DNA from: Bugula neritina
Lineage: Eukaryota; Bryozoa; Gymnolaemata; Cheilostomatida; Bugulidae
NCBI GenBank assembly: GCA_964035545.1
Contig: OZ037770.1
Coordinates: 12,172,963-12,236,962 of the forward strand
Direction: 5' to 3'
DNA: 64,000 bases
In this document: in pieces, positions 53,614-64,000 of the stretch
Layout: each line of letters begins with the position of its first letter
How positions within the stretch are numbered: position 1 is the stretch's first letter
Made by a program: the position numbers and the translations under genes
The notes under the pieces: model-generated
The model's input: only the letters and a program-made list of their open reading frames with translations
Told to the model about the DNA's origin: nothing
Databases searched by the model: none

Positions 53614-56074
53614 ATGGGGTTCAGTACACAGGTAACTAACATTTCTAAAACCTTATAGCCTATTGTTTTATGAGCTAGAAGCGATTTCTTATGTAATAAA
53701 TATTTATTTTATACCGAAGTACAAATTATATAAGTGCTAAAGTTTTCAGGTTTCAAAAAGTTAGCTGTAGCTAACTGAAATTGTAATTTTCCTTGAATTT
53801 GTTTGTAACGGTAACCCAGATCCTCACTTTGACTTTCTTTAAGTTTAAATTATATTCATTTTCATTCTGAGATTTGAGTTTGACTTTCAGATAAGGTGTT
53901 TAATTTGTATGTCAATATTTATTGGTATGCTCTTGTTACATTAATATCATTGGAAAAACTGAATTGTTATAGCTAACCTGCTAAGCAATGTAAAACTAAA
54001 TGACTAAATCAGCCCATTAAATTTACTATTATCATTATGAATAAGATTATACTTCCAACACACAATCCTGTACTTAATTTTATATACTTATAGCCAATAA
54101 GCTGTGCTATTAGCATTACACTTGCTGGAGTATTTCAATATTAAATTTAATATAATATATCAGATGTTATCATAGAAGACTGAAAAAGATGAACCAGTTC
54201 ATGGTTCTGTGTAAAATTTCTGGAAGCATAATTCGAAAATTTTCTCACAGTCGCTTCTTTTTTTAAATACAATGTTCAAACTTGAAATCATTATTGTAAC
54301 AGTTGTATGAATATGTATTTCTATATTTGCAGCCTGTTTTGATAGATGCCCGAGGGCATCTTCTTGGTCGATTAGCTGCCACTATCGCCAAAACTCTTCT
54401 CCAAGGCCAGAGAGTAGTAGTTGTAAGATGTGAAGAGATCAACATCTCTGGGTCTTTCTATAGAAACAAATGTAAGTTACATTGAAGTATTCAAATCATT
54501 CGATAATTAATGAGAATATGTTGACCATTTTTTACAACACCTTGTAAATACTTTAAATGATTTATTTTAAATAATCCAACAGTGTTTTGACTTTTTTTCA
54601 CTTTTGTTTAATTAATTATAGCTAGTATTTACACCTAATTTCTCAACGTGTTGTCATGTCTGTGATATGCAGTCAATCAATCAGAATACAGATAATTAGT
54701 TACTAGTCAGTATTCAAGTATGTAATGTTTCATTTTTTATCACTTTCCAGTAAAATACTTGGATTTCTTGAGGAAGAGATGCAACACCAACCCTAACCGA
54801 GGACCATACCATCTTAGAGCTCCCTCCAAGATCCTCTGGCGAGTAATAAGAGGTGAGTTGTCACAGCAGCAGTAGGCTAGCAGGATATTTATTGTCAGCT
54901 GCTTTACTTCCTGTTAGTCTGTAATCAACTGGTATATCTATAAACCGTGAAACGTGAAATAATTTCCATCACCCAGGTATGCTTCCACACAAGACTAATA
55001 GAGGCAAGGAGGCTCTTTACCTGTTCAAATCATTTGAGGGTATCCCAGCTCCTTATGATAAGATGAAGAGAATGGTCATCCCATCAGCCCTTAAGATCAC
55101 CAGGATGAAGCCTACTCGCAAGGTTAGTAACTTTTCACTCCATACCTCGCTCCTTTTATTTGGAAGATACACAACATTTTCTATTGACTGGCCAAGTTTA
55201 TAGTCACCATCCCTGTGAGAAACCCCTGGTGAAAAGGGTTTTTTGGCTAAGGGCTTGTTCAGATGGGGCACAGGTGCAATTATAACTGTATGCTCTTCCT
55301 AACACCACCAATGGCCTTTATCAGGGTTCTAGGCAAACGCTCTAACCCCTAGACCACGGCTGCTCCATATACACAGGAATTTCTATGTGGTCATCTTATT
55401 ATGTAAACATTGCAACTTTTAGTTCTGTCGTCTGGGACGTCTCTCACACGAGGTCGGCTGGAAGTACCAGTCTGTCATTGCCACTCTGGAGGAGAAGAGG
55501 AAGGTCAGATCACACAAGTTCCACGTTCAGAGGAAAAAGACCCAGGTACGTGTCCAATCGACTCTTTTTCGTGACTTGAAAATTTTGTTGAATTTTTGAT
55601 GGCTGAAGTTCTTGCAAAGCATAGTGATGGTGTCAATTCAAGCAAATAATTTTCCAACAAATAATTCCTCGATTACTTCTAAAGAGTTTGTTGTATATAA
55701 AAAAAATTTATGCATTGGCATTCTAGTCTATGTTCATTAGAATAATACAGAGTGTTGATTTTGTAAAACACTAACAGCAATAACTCTAGCCTGCTGGCAT
55801 TAGATTTACATACTGATTATTGTGCACACACTAAAGCAGTTAATTCTTAACACCCTTCAGTAGATTTTACACACAATACTAGATGCCATCATCTGCCTCG
55901 TTTAAACCTGCTTGCTTACTTGCTTTATTCAATGAATCGCCAATACTTACCACCACACTGGTCATTTGAATGTTTTTGTTTCAGAAACTTGAGCAAACAG
56001 CCAAGAAAGTCTTGTTGGATTCAGGCAGAGCAGCTAAAGTACAGAAAGTCATTGAAAGCTATGGCTATAATTGA
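53614..56074 (+). CDS. RPL13A: 60S ribosomal protein L13a (uL13)
   Basis: Six coding exons, 53614-53631, 54333-54471, 54751-54852, 54977-55122, 55423-55545 and 55985-56074, with GT-AG introns and consistent phase, give about 206 residues, against 203 in human. Exon 2 holds [18 protein letters not shown] and [15 protein letters not shown], the uL13 core. Later exons hold [42 protein letters not shown] and the basic C-terminus ending KVIESYGYN. It is a structural protein of the large cytosolic ribosomal subunit. The first exon codes only six residues, which is why the start is easily missed. Intron 4 carries a SINE. The RPL13A introns of vertebrates host box C/D snoRNAs; I could not identify any here. 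Confidence 0.97.
55201..55367 (-). mobile_element. tRNA-derived SINE in RPL13A intron 4
   Basis: Minus strand: GGAGCAGCCGTGGTCTAGGG (A-box side), then core GGTGTTAGGAAGAGCATAC and tail CACCAGGGGTTTCTCACAGG. It fills over half of the 300-base intron. Confidence 0.82.
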
Positions 56075-56097
56075 ATGTTTATTTAATTTTTCATCTG

Positions 56098-56103
56098 AAA
56101 TAA
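56098..56103 (+). terminator. Polyadenylation signal of RPL13A
   Basis: AATAAA 24 bases after the stop codon, giving a very short 3' UTR as usual for ribosomal protein genes. Confidence 0.75.
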
Positions 56104-57129
56104 ACTGATAATTTTGACACTCAGTTATTGCTTATGTTTTGCCAGAAATTCAGCAACTCTGCAGTCAACTCTCATTCAATTGATGAGTGCTAGAAAACAC
56201 CATTTTTCTTCATATTGAGCAGTAATTTGTAAAATAACTAATATATTTTGTATCAATAGCTGCTAGTACAGTGCATATTCATGTTCTTTATTCAACCACA
56301 GTTAAAATTGAAGAGCAAAACGTTATGGTGTATCCTCTCAACAGCTCTATTATGTGTGTGGTTGTCTCCCAAAGCAACATTCAACTCCTCTATTTTAATG
56401 ATAGTGTGAAATAGCTCAGCAGTGCAGAAACAGGCACTTGATATTGTATTCATAAGAACATCTGCATTACATACACCATCTTCTGTCTCACTTATGTTTT
56501 TGTGGGGCAGATAAAAGCATGTGTTGAAAACTACTAACTGTTCTGATAAAAAGTAGCGCTTTTTAAGTCTGGAACTTCCAGGTTTCGCTGCTCAGTGGTC
56601 AAGCAGTGAGGAAGGCTGGTGCTACTTTTATGCTATGTATTTTTGCTACAACATTTCTAGCAGAGTAAAAAAGCAAGAGAAATTCTCATCACAGTTGCAA
56701 TAAAAACTGGGCCAACTACATTAAATACCAAATGTAAACTACAAAGTACAAGATTATACATATCTGAACATGATGGAGTAGAAGGCCTAATAGGACGGAA
56801 TAAATAGATCAAAAGTATAATAAAAACTCAGACACATGAAACTCTGTACATGGATCTGAAAAACAGTTGAGGTTATGATGAGTATTGTAAACTCTGCAAA
56901 ACTTGCTCTCAGTACAAATTGTATGCTACTACAGTCTACATCACTGGAAGAATAATATATATCACACTAAAAAGTAACATCAGAAACTTGAGCAGTCCAA
57001 GTGCTTGCCATTTAATTGGCTGACAGTTTCAAAAACTAAGTTAGTTACATTAAAAAGAGAACAACTCCTAAAACTGCATAATTTTCATGATAAAATTATT
57101 CGTAACAGTTTTATAGGGTATGGTGTAAA
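56104..57129. other. Convergent 3' region of RPL13A and the Ser/Lys-rich gene
   Basis: No coding exon. An AATAAA on the minus strand (56291-56286) could end the Ser/Lys-rich gene's transcript, giving a 3' UTR of about 840 bases. Confidence 0.4.
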
Positions 57130-60100
57130 CTACATTGTATCTTCCCAGGTGGGTGATCTACTTCTAAACATGGCTGTGCTCATTACTAGGCTAGTGTAAT
57201 TATCATCATTTGCTGCGGACTTGATGTTTGCCAACTGATTCAATTCCGGAGTTCCTAGCCTGTAAAACAAATGAGTTATGAGTGGATACATAGCAGATAT
57301 ACATTGTAATAAAATAGCAATAACGTTGAAAGAACAAAACTAATATACGAAAGATTTTCAACCTTTCAGTATTGAATTTTGATGGCACACTCAAATTTAG
57401 TTAATATAGTCTGTCTGGCAATATTGAAATCAATGCACGCATTACAATACTATGAAATTCACTATTAGCCTACAGCATGATCATGACCATGGCAAAAATA
57501 TTACAAGAGCTCAAAATAAGTTTGGAATAAATAACAGTTAATTTCTCATTAAATGCTGGCAAAACTAATAATAACATGACAGCAATGCACATCACATGGT
57601 TATGAACTGAAGAATTCAACATTTTAACCATTAATCCTCAAATAAAGTTAGCTTTTCTATATATTTTTTTCAAATTGAAGCATGCGATGGGGGAGGGGTT
57701 AATACTTTCTTATAATTACAGGAGTTGTCATCTCACAGTCTTCATTTAATTCTAAACAGTTGCCATCAGCTTTGAGCTATGAAACTCACTTTGGTTTAGG
57801 AATATGCAGAGTTTTCCTTTTAGACCAGTCATGACTAGTGGAGGATAGTTTAGCCTCTGCTTCACCAGTAGAAGCACCCGTATCGGCAAGCATAGTCGAA
57901 GACATAGGCATTGAGGAGTCCATCACCCATGCCGACGTCTGCGTTTGTGTTGAGAGCCCAGTCTAAACAGTAACACATAAATAATATCTGAGGCTTTGTT
58001 TAGAACTTTTAGAATTAAATTTGGTATGAAGTTTATACATAATACCAGAGCAAATAATTTTAACAAACAACTTGGAGTTGTATGCTCAACATTATCATTT
58101 GCCCAGAAATAAAGGCATAGGATTTCTGATGAAAGCCACTAATAGGCAATAACAATTAGATATGCAGCAATACAGAAGTACTGCACTTGCAATCAGCAAC
58201 TCTCCACTAGACAATTAGCAAATTCAGAGGTATAGAAAATGTTTAATTGTGTGTTTTCAAAAGTTAAATTAAACTTGTCAAAGTGCTACCTGTTCAATAT
58301 GTTTATTGTTGAAAAACAACAAGCATTAAAAATAATTATTTAAAACATGACACTTATAAGTAGTTATCTTACCTTTTCTAGCTTAGCCACCTGATCACTC
58401 GCAGTATAGGGGGAGGTGGCAAACTGTGAATAGGGGTCGCCTGTGGACCCAAGACTAAGTGGTTGATGAGGCACCACCACCTCTTCTTCTACTAGAAAAT
58501 ATTACAACACACCTGAAGTGAGACTCTAAATACATCAGCCAAGATGGCTGAAAACACATCAAATCCATTTAGTGAGAGTTTAGGGGTGAAGGGCATATGT
58601 TTAAAAAGCATAGTTACTGTTACCATAGTTACGCCTAGTTGTCATCATAAAGCTACACTGTGTAACAGTTAGGTATTTACTTTAAAATATGTCTGTTATT
58701 GCAATTTCTACCATTACTGCTGCCGCTAAAACCTCTGCCGCCAACTTTTTTCATAAACTTACTGTTCCTTCTGTTAACATTACCACTACAGATTATGAAG
58801 AATATGTTGATAACTTTTCATGCAAACCTTAAACTCCTTATGTGTATTGTATCTTAATTTCAGCTCAAATTAAGGTAACCATATTATGTTTCTTTAAGCT
58901 CACCTTTTTTGGCAGATTTTTCTTTTTTTGTTTTTTCCTTTTTATCCTTTTTCTTTTTCTTCTCCTTGCTGGATTTACTTTCCTTGTCAGACTTTTTACT
59001 AGCAGAACTTCTGAAATAATCATTTATATTTTTATTTTTCAATATAATAAATAACAAATACTTTTGATTAATGTTAAAAATAGAATCAATTTTTTAATCA
59101 GAAAGTTAACTGAATTCAACTAAATGATAGATAGATAAAGTATTGTTACGTACAAATTCTACAAAATTATAAAAGGTTACCAGTACTACCACTCTCACTG
59201 TTACTGCATGCTGCTATAACAGTGACCACATTTACTTAAGACTAATATTGCTACTATTACGCCACACTTACTTAGAACCGCTGCTGTCACTTGAACTGCT
59301 ACTTGAACTGCTACTTGAGCTACTACTTGAACTACTGCGCTTCTTTTTCTTTTTCTTACTCTTTGACTTACTACCAGCAGAAGACTCTGGCTTCCTGTAA
59401 ACATATGCATTCTCTCCAGTCAAACGAGTGAAACATATTTTCAAAAAAATTATTTTAGCAAACACTTCAATAATTATAATTGCAATATATTTAATTGCTC
59501 TTGTAAGCAATTACTGCAATTTGAGGTACTAAAAGTGTTGGAGGAAAACAAGTTCATTTCAAAACTTTTATAGTAAAAGCAGCTCCTGAACCAATCAAAT
59601 TCAACTTGAAATATGCCGCAAATACAAATGATCTCCAATAGTGTAAGTGATATTTATTTTGCAAGTGACATTATTTTTTAAAAAGACACAAAGCTTTGAC
59701 TGCGTTTCCATGACTTCACAATATGATAATGGATGCTCATACAGATGGATTTGTGATTGCTGTTTGCATGAACTTAAGGTGATGGTTTCATTCTATGCAA
59801 CTGTTTCCAAAGGTCAAGTGAAAGATTCATTCAAATAATGTGATTCTATGCACCTTTCTATGTATTGGCAAAATAAAAAAAGAGAAAGAGGGAAGAATTC
59901 CTACTTGATAGATTTAGAAGGTGAGGGAGAGGAGGCAACTTCTAACATGTTGTCTAATAGTCGATGCATTCTTGATCTGTTGCTGTCCATTTCTTCAATG
60001 ATCTCTTCAGTGTCCATACCAGTGTCACTATCATCATACTGTGCAATTGGAGAGATCATTGATATAAAATGCTATACATTTATACTGATGTAATAGAATG

Positions 60101-62967
60101 CAATAGTCACCCACAAAATTACCTTTCATTATACAGTGTGTTCTAAACTTACAACAATTTAAACTACAAGTAATAATGAAATCTAGCATAGGAAGATGCA
60201 GGCTACAAGAATATAAATTTTAAAAAATTAATTAAAAAATATATAAAACATTTTTATAATTCAAATAAATATAATATGAACACAGATTATATTTTTCTGA
60301 CATAAAATTGCAATATTATTTTACCGTACGATGACGACGCTTTGACCTTCCAGGAGATGACCTTGACCTTGATCTGATTGAGCCGTGCATAGATCTGTCA
60401 TGTTGTTTGTTTCGGTAATACTCCAGCTCTGCCATGTCTGCCTATTAACATACGGTTAGTTTAGAGATTAAATCTATCTGAAACCAAGCAAGAATTTATA
60501 TATGATCTAATAAACACAAACTTGTGGTTATTATGTAATAGTTCCAGCCAAACATATATTATCTGGTTGTCTACTCACTTTTTGATTACAAAGTTTTCTG
60601 ATGCAAAACTCAAAGTATTTAAGGAAATAGGCAAAAAGTTTTGACAGAAGACCGCTGTTTCCAACAGACTGAATAATATTATATATACATTTATTATTTA
60701 GTAGTTACTATTGCTAATTAAAATCATCAACTACACTATTATTATACTAGTTAAATTTAATAAACATTTATTAGGCCTTACCAAAATCTGAGATAAAGAA
60801 CGAAGTTGCAAGGAATAAGACTTAGACATACTATTTTGTTACTGGCACACAATAATATAACTAGTTCTACTATAAATATCTTGCACATTCCAAAAATACT
60901 ATGAATATTTTCATTGTCAGCAAATATGCAAATTTTTAAGTTTATTGCACTGATTCCTCATTTATATTGCCTTTCATTAGAAGACTTGCACTTTACAGAA
61001 TAAAGCATGCAGTGAAAAATACACATACGGTAGACTAAAGAGAAATATCAGGTTAGTTTCAATGAAAATGAATGCTGGGATTGACTTGCATCACCCATGA
61101 GATTCCACAATCACTCACTGCTGGTGATTTTTACTATCATTATTTAAATCGAGTTGTTACTTGTGTAGTGGTAACATGAAAATATTCAGTAAAACAGGAG
61201 TTTTTTTCTTACAAAGACAAATTTCAGATTACCTACACGAAACTTGACCAATTGCAAACTCCCAACAATATTCAAAGTTTAACACTAAATAAAATCTGGT
61301 TCAAATATTATTATTATATCTAGTGAGTAATTTATGAAAGATCAAGATAATCACAAACAAAAAAGTTCATCACAACTTTTGGCATTGCTAAAATAAAAGA
61401 ATAATTATCTAATAAAAAATTATTTATTCATATTGAAAAATTATTAGAATGGCCATATTTTTAAATGTTAAGATTTTAACAAGAGATGTTGACATCGCAA
61501 ACATGTGAACTCACTAAAAAATTATTACATTGGGCCTTCATTCAAGATTATTAAAAAAAATTCATAATGAAGAATTATAATAGAATAATATTTTTAAATG
61601 TAACGAAAAATTGTTGACATCACAAAATTGTGAAGCCACTGAAATAATTTTTACAATATCTATAAATGAGAGAAGACTAAATCGAACAAGCTAGGCTGGT
61701 TAGCTTACTAAACTAGTAAACAAAACTCAATACTCACTGGACTAGTAACGAGGTAGCGGCGAGATTGGTCAAGTGGAGGTAACCTCGAAACGCTGGAATA
61801 TACAGGGTCAGCGTAGCTATCACTAACGAGACTAGGCGCTATCCGGTTGTGCTGCCGTATTGACCTACTTGTGTGTGACCTTGAAGAACGGTGGCTTTGC
61901 GGAGGACTGCTACAAGCAAGAAAGATGCATGTGTATCGAAATCCTTTGAATGATTTTTGAAAGAATAACTAATGACTGATTAGTATGCTTGATATTATGG
62001 AAAAGCTTGGTGACTTCACGTTAACACTGTAAATTTCCGATTGCTTAGAAATTACAGCAATTGTTGCACAGTTTTCAACTTATAGTGCATTTATGGCGTA
62101 TTACTACGTTTCAAATTTTGAAAATGGTAGATCTATTAGTTTAGAATCATCCAGCTAGTGTAGCAACAAAAAATCTTCTGCAGAATTGATATATTTTTGA
62201 ATTGAAATAAAACTTCATTATAATAATTTATCACATAAAAACCTGAACTACTTGGTACATAATCATGTACCAACTAATTAGAAATTGTGTATCACATGAC
62301 CTAAAGTCGTGTATCACATGACCTAAAATCATGTACCACATGACCTAAAGTCGTGTACCTAATAGATGACTCATTAGAATTCTTGTTCTTAGAATCATCA
62401 GAAAATCCATCATCTGGTGACTCAGTTTTGCGTTCAGGTCTGGGAACTTTGCCAACAGCACTAGTTTCAGGGGTGGGAAGTGCCCTTCCCCCAGGTTTTT
62501 GTGGCGGTACCGAATTTATTGCTGTTAACTGAGGCTCCTGCTTACAACAAAATCATCCAATAAATTAGCTTGAGCACAAATAACATGGTTATACACAGAT
62601 TATAACTTAAATTAATAATAAACAATATATAGTTTAATTTAAAATCAATTAAATATTTCTCCAAAAAGAGAATATTGTTGATGTACCCAAGTACTTTGAC
62701 AGAACCTATTATCGGACACCACATAAAATAAGGTTTTTAAGAACTGAAACCCATTATTTGATCGGTTTGCAGAACGTCTCAGCAGCCTTTGACATATACA
62801 CTTATAGATGAAAACAGAATGCCAGTGGAAGCTACGAAATACCGTTGCAAGAGGAATGGCCGAGAGCAGCTGAGGTCTGTCTGCCATCTCGACATCGACT
62901 CTCTTGAACTCGGCTCTGTTTCTGTTTTGACCAGCCACACAGCAGCAGGCACACCAGATAATAACAC
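57130..62967 (-). CDS. Ser/Lys-rich cytoplasmic tail of a probable membrane protein, ten 3' exons (partial)
   Basis: Exons on the minus strand: 62967-62843, 62537-62359, 61909-61738, 60441-60325, 60038-59905, 59394-59272, 59010-58904, 58491-58373, 57962-57790 and 57259-57130. All nine junctions are GT-AG and keep one frame for about 459 codons to a TAG. The first exon starts with GVIIWCACCCVAG, probably the end of a membrane helix, then basic NRNRAEFKRVD. Later parts hold SYADPVYSSV, ADMAELEYYRNKQHD, Arg/Ser stretches, the acidic EEIIEEMDSNRSRMHRLLDN, a run of 16 serines after KKKKKKR, and a Lys-rich exon. I do not firmly recognise it. ELEYYRNK and RSRMHRLLD faintly recall the KIAA1549/UPF0606 family. 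The 5' exons are probably right of the window. Confidence 0.7.
62287..62362. repeat. 25-bp tandem repeat, about three units
   Basis: Units of the form GTGTATCACATGACCTAAAGTC with small changes. The last unit abuts the donor of the exon at 62537-62359, so the GTACAC donor lies inside a repeat unit. Confidence 0.8.
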
Positions 62968-63019
62968 CTGAAGTATGGGAAGAGCATGCATGTGTGTTTC
63001 CTATAGCATGTATGTTATA

Positions 63020-63445
63020 TATCAGCATTGAGTATATATATTATATGTAGCAGTATATCTGCAATGCATTGCCTTATATTATTGAATATATTTACTACAT
63101 GTAGTAAACATTATATTGTATGTATGTACCATATGTAATAGTATATCTGCAATGCATTGCCTCGTATTATTGTATATATTTACTATATGTAGTAGACATT
63201 ATATTGTATATTTGTACCATATGTAATAGTATATATGCAATGCATTGCTTCGTATTATTTGATATATTTACTATATGTAGTAAACATTATATTGTATATT
63301 TGTACCATATGTAATAGTATATATGCAATGCATTGCCTCGTATTATTTGATATATTTACTATATGTAGTAGACATTATATTGTATATATGTACCATATGT
63401 AATAGTATATCTGCAATACATTGCCTCATATTGCCTGCAATATGA
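63020..63445. repeat. 88-bp minisatellite, about five units
   Basis: The self-complementary word GCAATGCATTGC (or GCAATACATTGC) recurs at 63061, 63149, 63237, 63325 and 63413, exactly 88 bases apart. Each unit also carries ACTATATGTAGTA and TACCATATGTAATAG words. Unit identity is high. Confidence 0.9.
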
Positions 63446-64000
63446 AAAAACTACAATCTACAATGTATTGCTGTGTATTGTATCTATCTAGTACATGTAG
63501 TGCAGTTGGTAATGTATTGCCATGTATTGTACGTATATACTATGTCTAGTATATCTGCTAACTGTAATACACTATTACAGTGTACTGTGTAAACCTACCA
63601 TATGTAATTTAATCTAAAAGTTGCAATGTATTGCATTAAAATATAGCATGCAGTATGTGTGAGATTGAACTATATAGCATGTGACAATGTACATGAGCAT
63701 TTCATTATGTTGTACAAAATTATCACCATACTTATAGTGCACACCATATCAATTTACAATTAGATTAAAATCTTACATTCCATTTGAAATTGGGCTTCAA
63801 AATTGCACTATTTTATATACACAAACCTCAAAAAAAAATTAGTAGCAACATTTAGTCCCTATGCCAAAGAAAAACAAGCCATGTCTGAAAATATTTCTCC
63901 ACTAAACAATTCCCTTTAGAACTGCAATATAAATGCTTGGTAGATCACCGCAGTATGTTGGCACTGTGTTCATAGATGTTTTATTTAAGAATTTTGTTCA
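63446..64000. other. Right edge, nothing recognised
   Basis: AT-rich sequence with a few decayed words of the 88-bp repeat up to about 63640. I see no exon. The missing 5' part of the Ser/Lys-rich gene is expected further right. Confidence 0.4.

Noticed and set aside
53450-53635. 61-codon plus frame over the RPL13A promoter
   Set aside because: It overlaps the real first exon in another frame and consists of the CGGAA-rich promoter.
53632-55984. Search for box C/D snoRNAs in RPL13A introns
   Set aside because: Vertebrate RPL13A introns host such snoRNAs. I saw scattered TGATG and CTGA words here but no C/D pair at proper spacing with a terminal stem.
59896-59910. Stop codon after the SPSPSKSIK codons as the end of the Ser/Lys-rich gene
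   Set aside because: A donor (GTAGGA) lies just before the stop and joins in phase to four further exons plus a terminal one, all in frame.
62645-63028. 127-codon minus frame taken as a whole gene
   Set aside because: Only the 62967-62843 part has splice sites and fits the phase of the next exon; the rest is intron.
63020-63445. CRISPR-like array
   Set aside because: The spacing is regular, but the whole 88-bp unit is repeated without unique spacers and the genome is animal.

Overview
The window comes from an AT-rich, intron-bearing animal nuclear genome. Evidence for this is conserved metazoan genes split by GT-AG introns (RPL13A, MIC10, PCC1/LAGE3, an ankyrin-SOCS box gene), tRNA-derived SINEs, MITEs and a Ty3-type LTR retrotransposon. 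A spiralian invertebrate is my guess; no single feature proves it.

Layout. 0.16-3.2 kb, minus strand: first three coding exons of an MFSD9-like transporter running off the left edge. 5.6-32 kb: a cluster of five intact 453-residue, single-coding-exon genes for sulfotransferase-fold proteins (one inverted) plus one truncated pseudogene. Repeats and MITEs fill the rest, and genes 1 and 2 lie inside a large inverted duplication while genes 4 and 5 lie in a 4,228-bp tandem duplication. 33.8-42.8 kb, minus: a five-exon ankyrin/SOCS-box gene whose first intron carries a full-length LTR retrotransposon with identical LTRs. 42.9-45.7 kb, plus: MIC10, head-to-head with the SOCS-box gene, start codons about 125 bp apart. 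51.1-51.9 kb, minus: PCC1/LAGE3, a KEOPS subunit. 53.6-56.1 kb, plus: RPL13A with six coding exons. 57.1-63 kb, minus: ten in-frame exons of a Ser/Lys-rich protein, probably the cytoplasmic tail of a membrane protein whose 5' part lies beyond the window.

The right half holds unrelated housekeeping genes. The left half is a fast-evolving array: the sulfotransferase-like genes share a conserved upstream block (TATAAAC, a non-coding first exon, a 5' splice site) and a 3' splice site two bases before the ATG, so promoter, 5' UTR intron and coding exon were duplicated together. Identity along the gene 4/gene 5 duplication is uneven, which suggests gene conversion. A perfect 62-bp palindrome marks the left edge of the second unit. 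Two MITE families with 3-bp target duplications, one nested inside the other, are spread through the window.

Multi-exon models were built by hand from splice sites and reading-frame phase. Protein family names come from recognised motifs, not from database searches.
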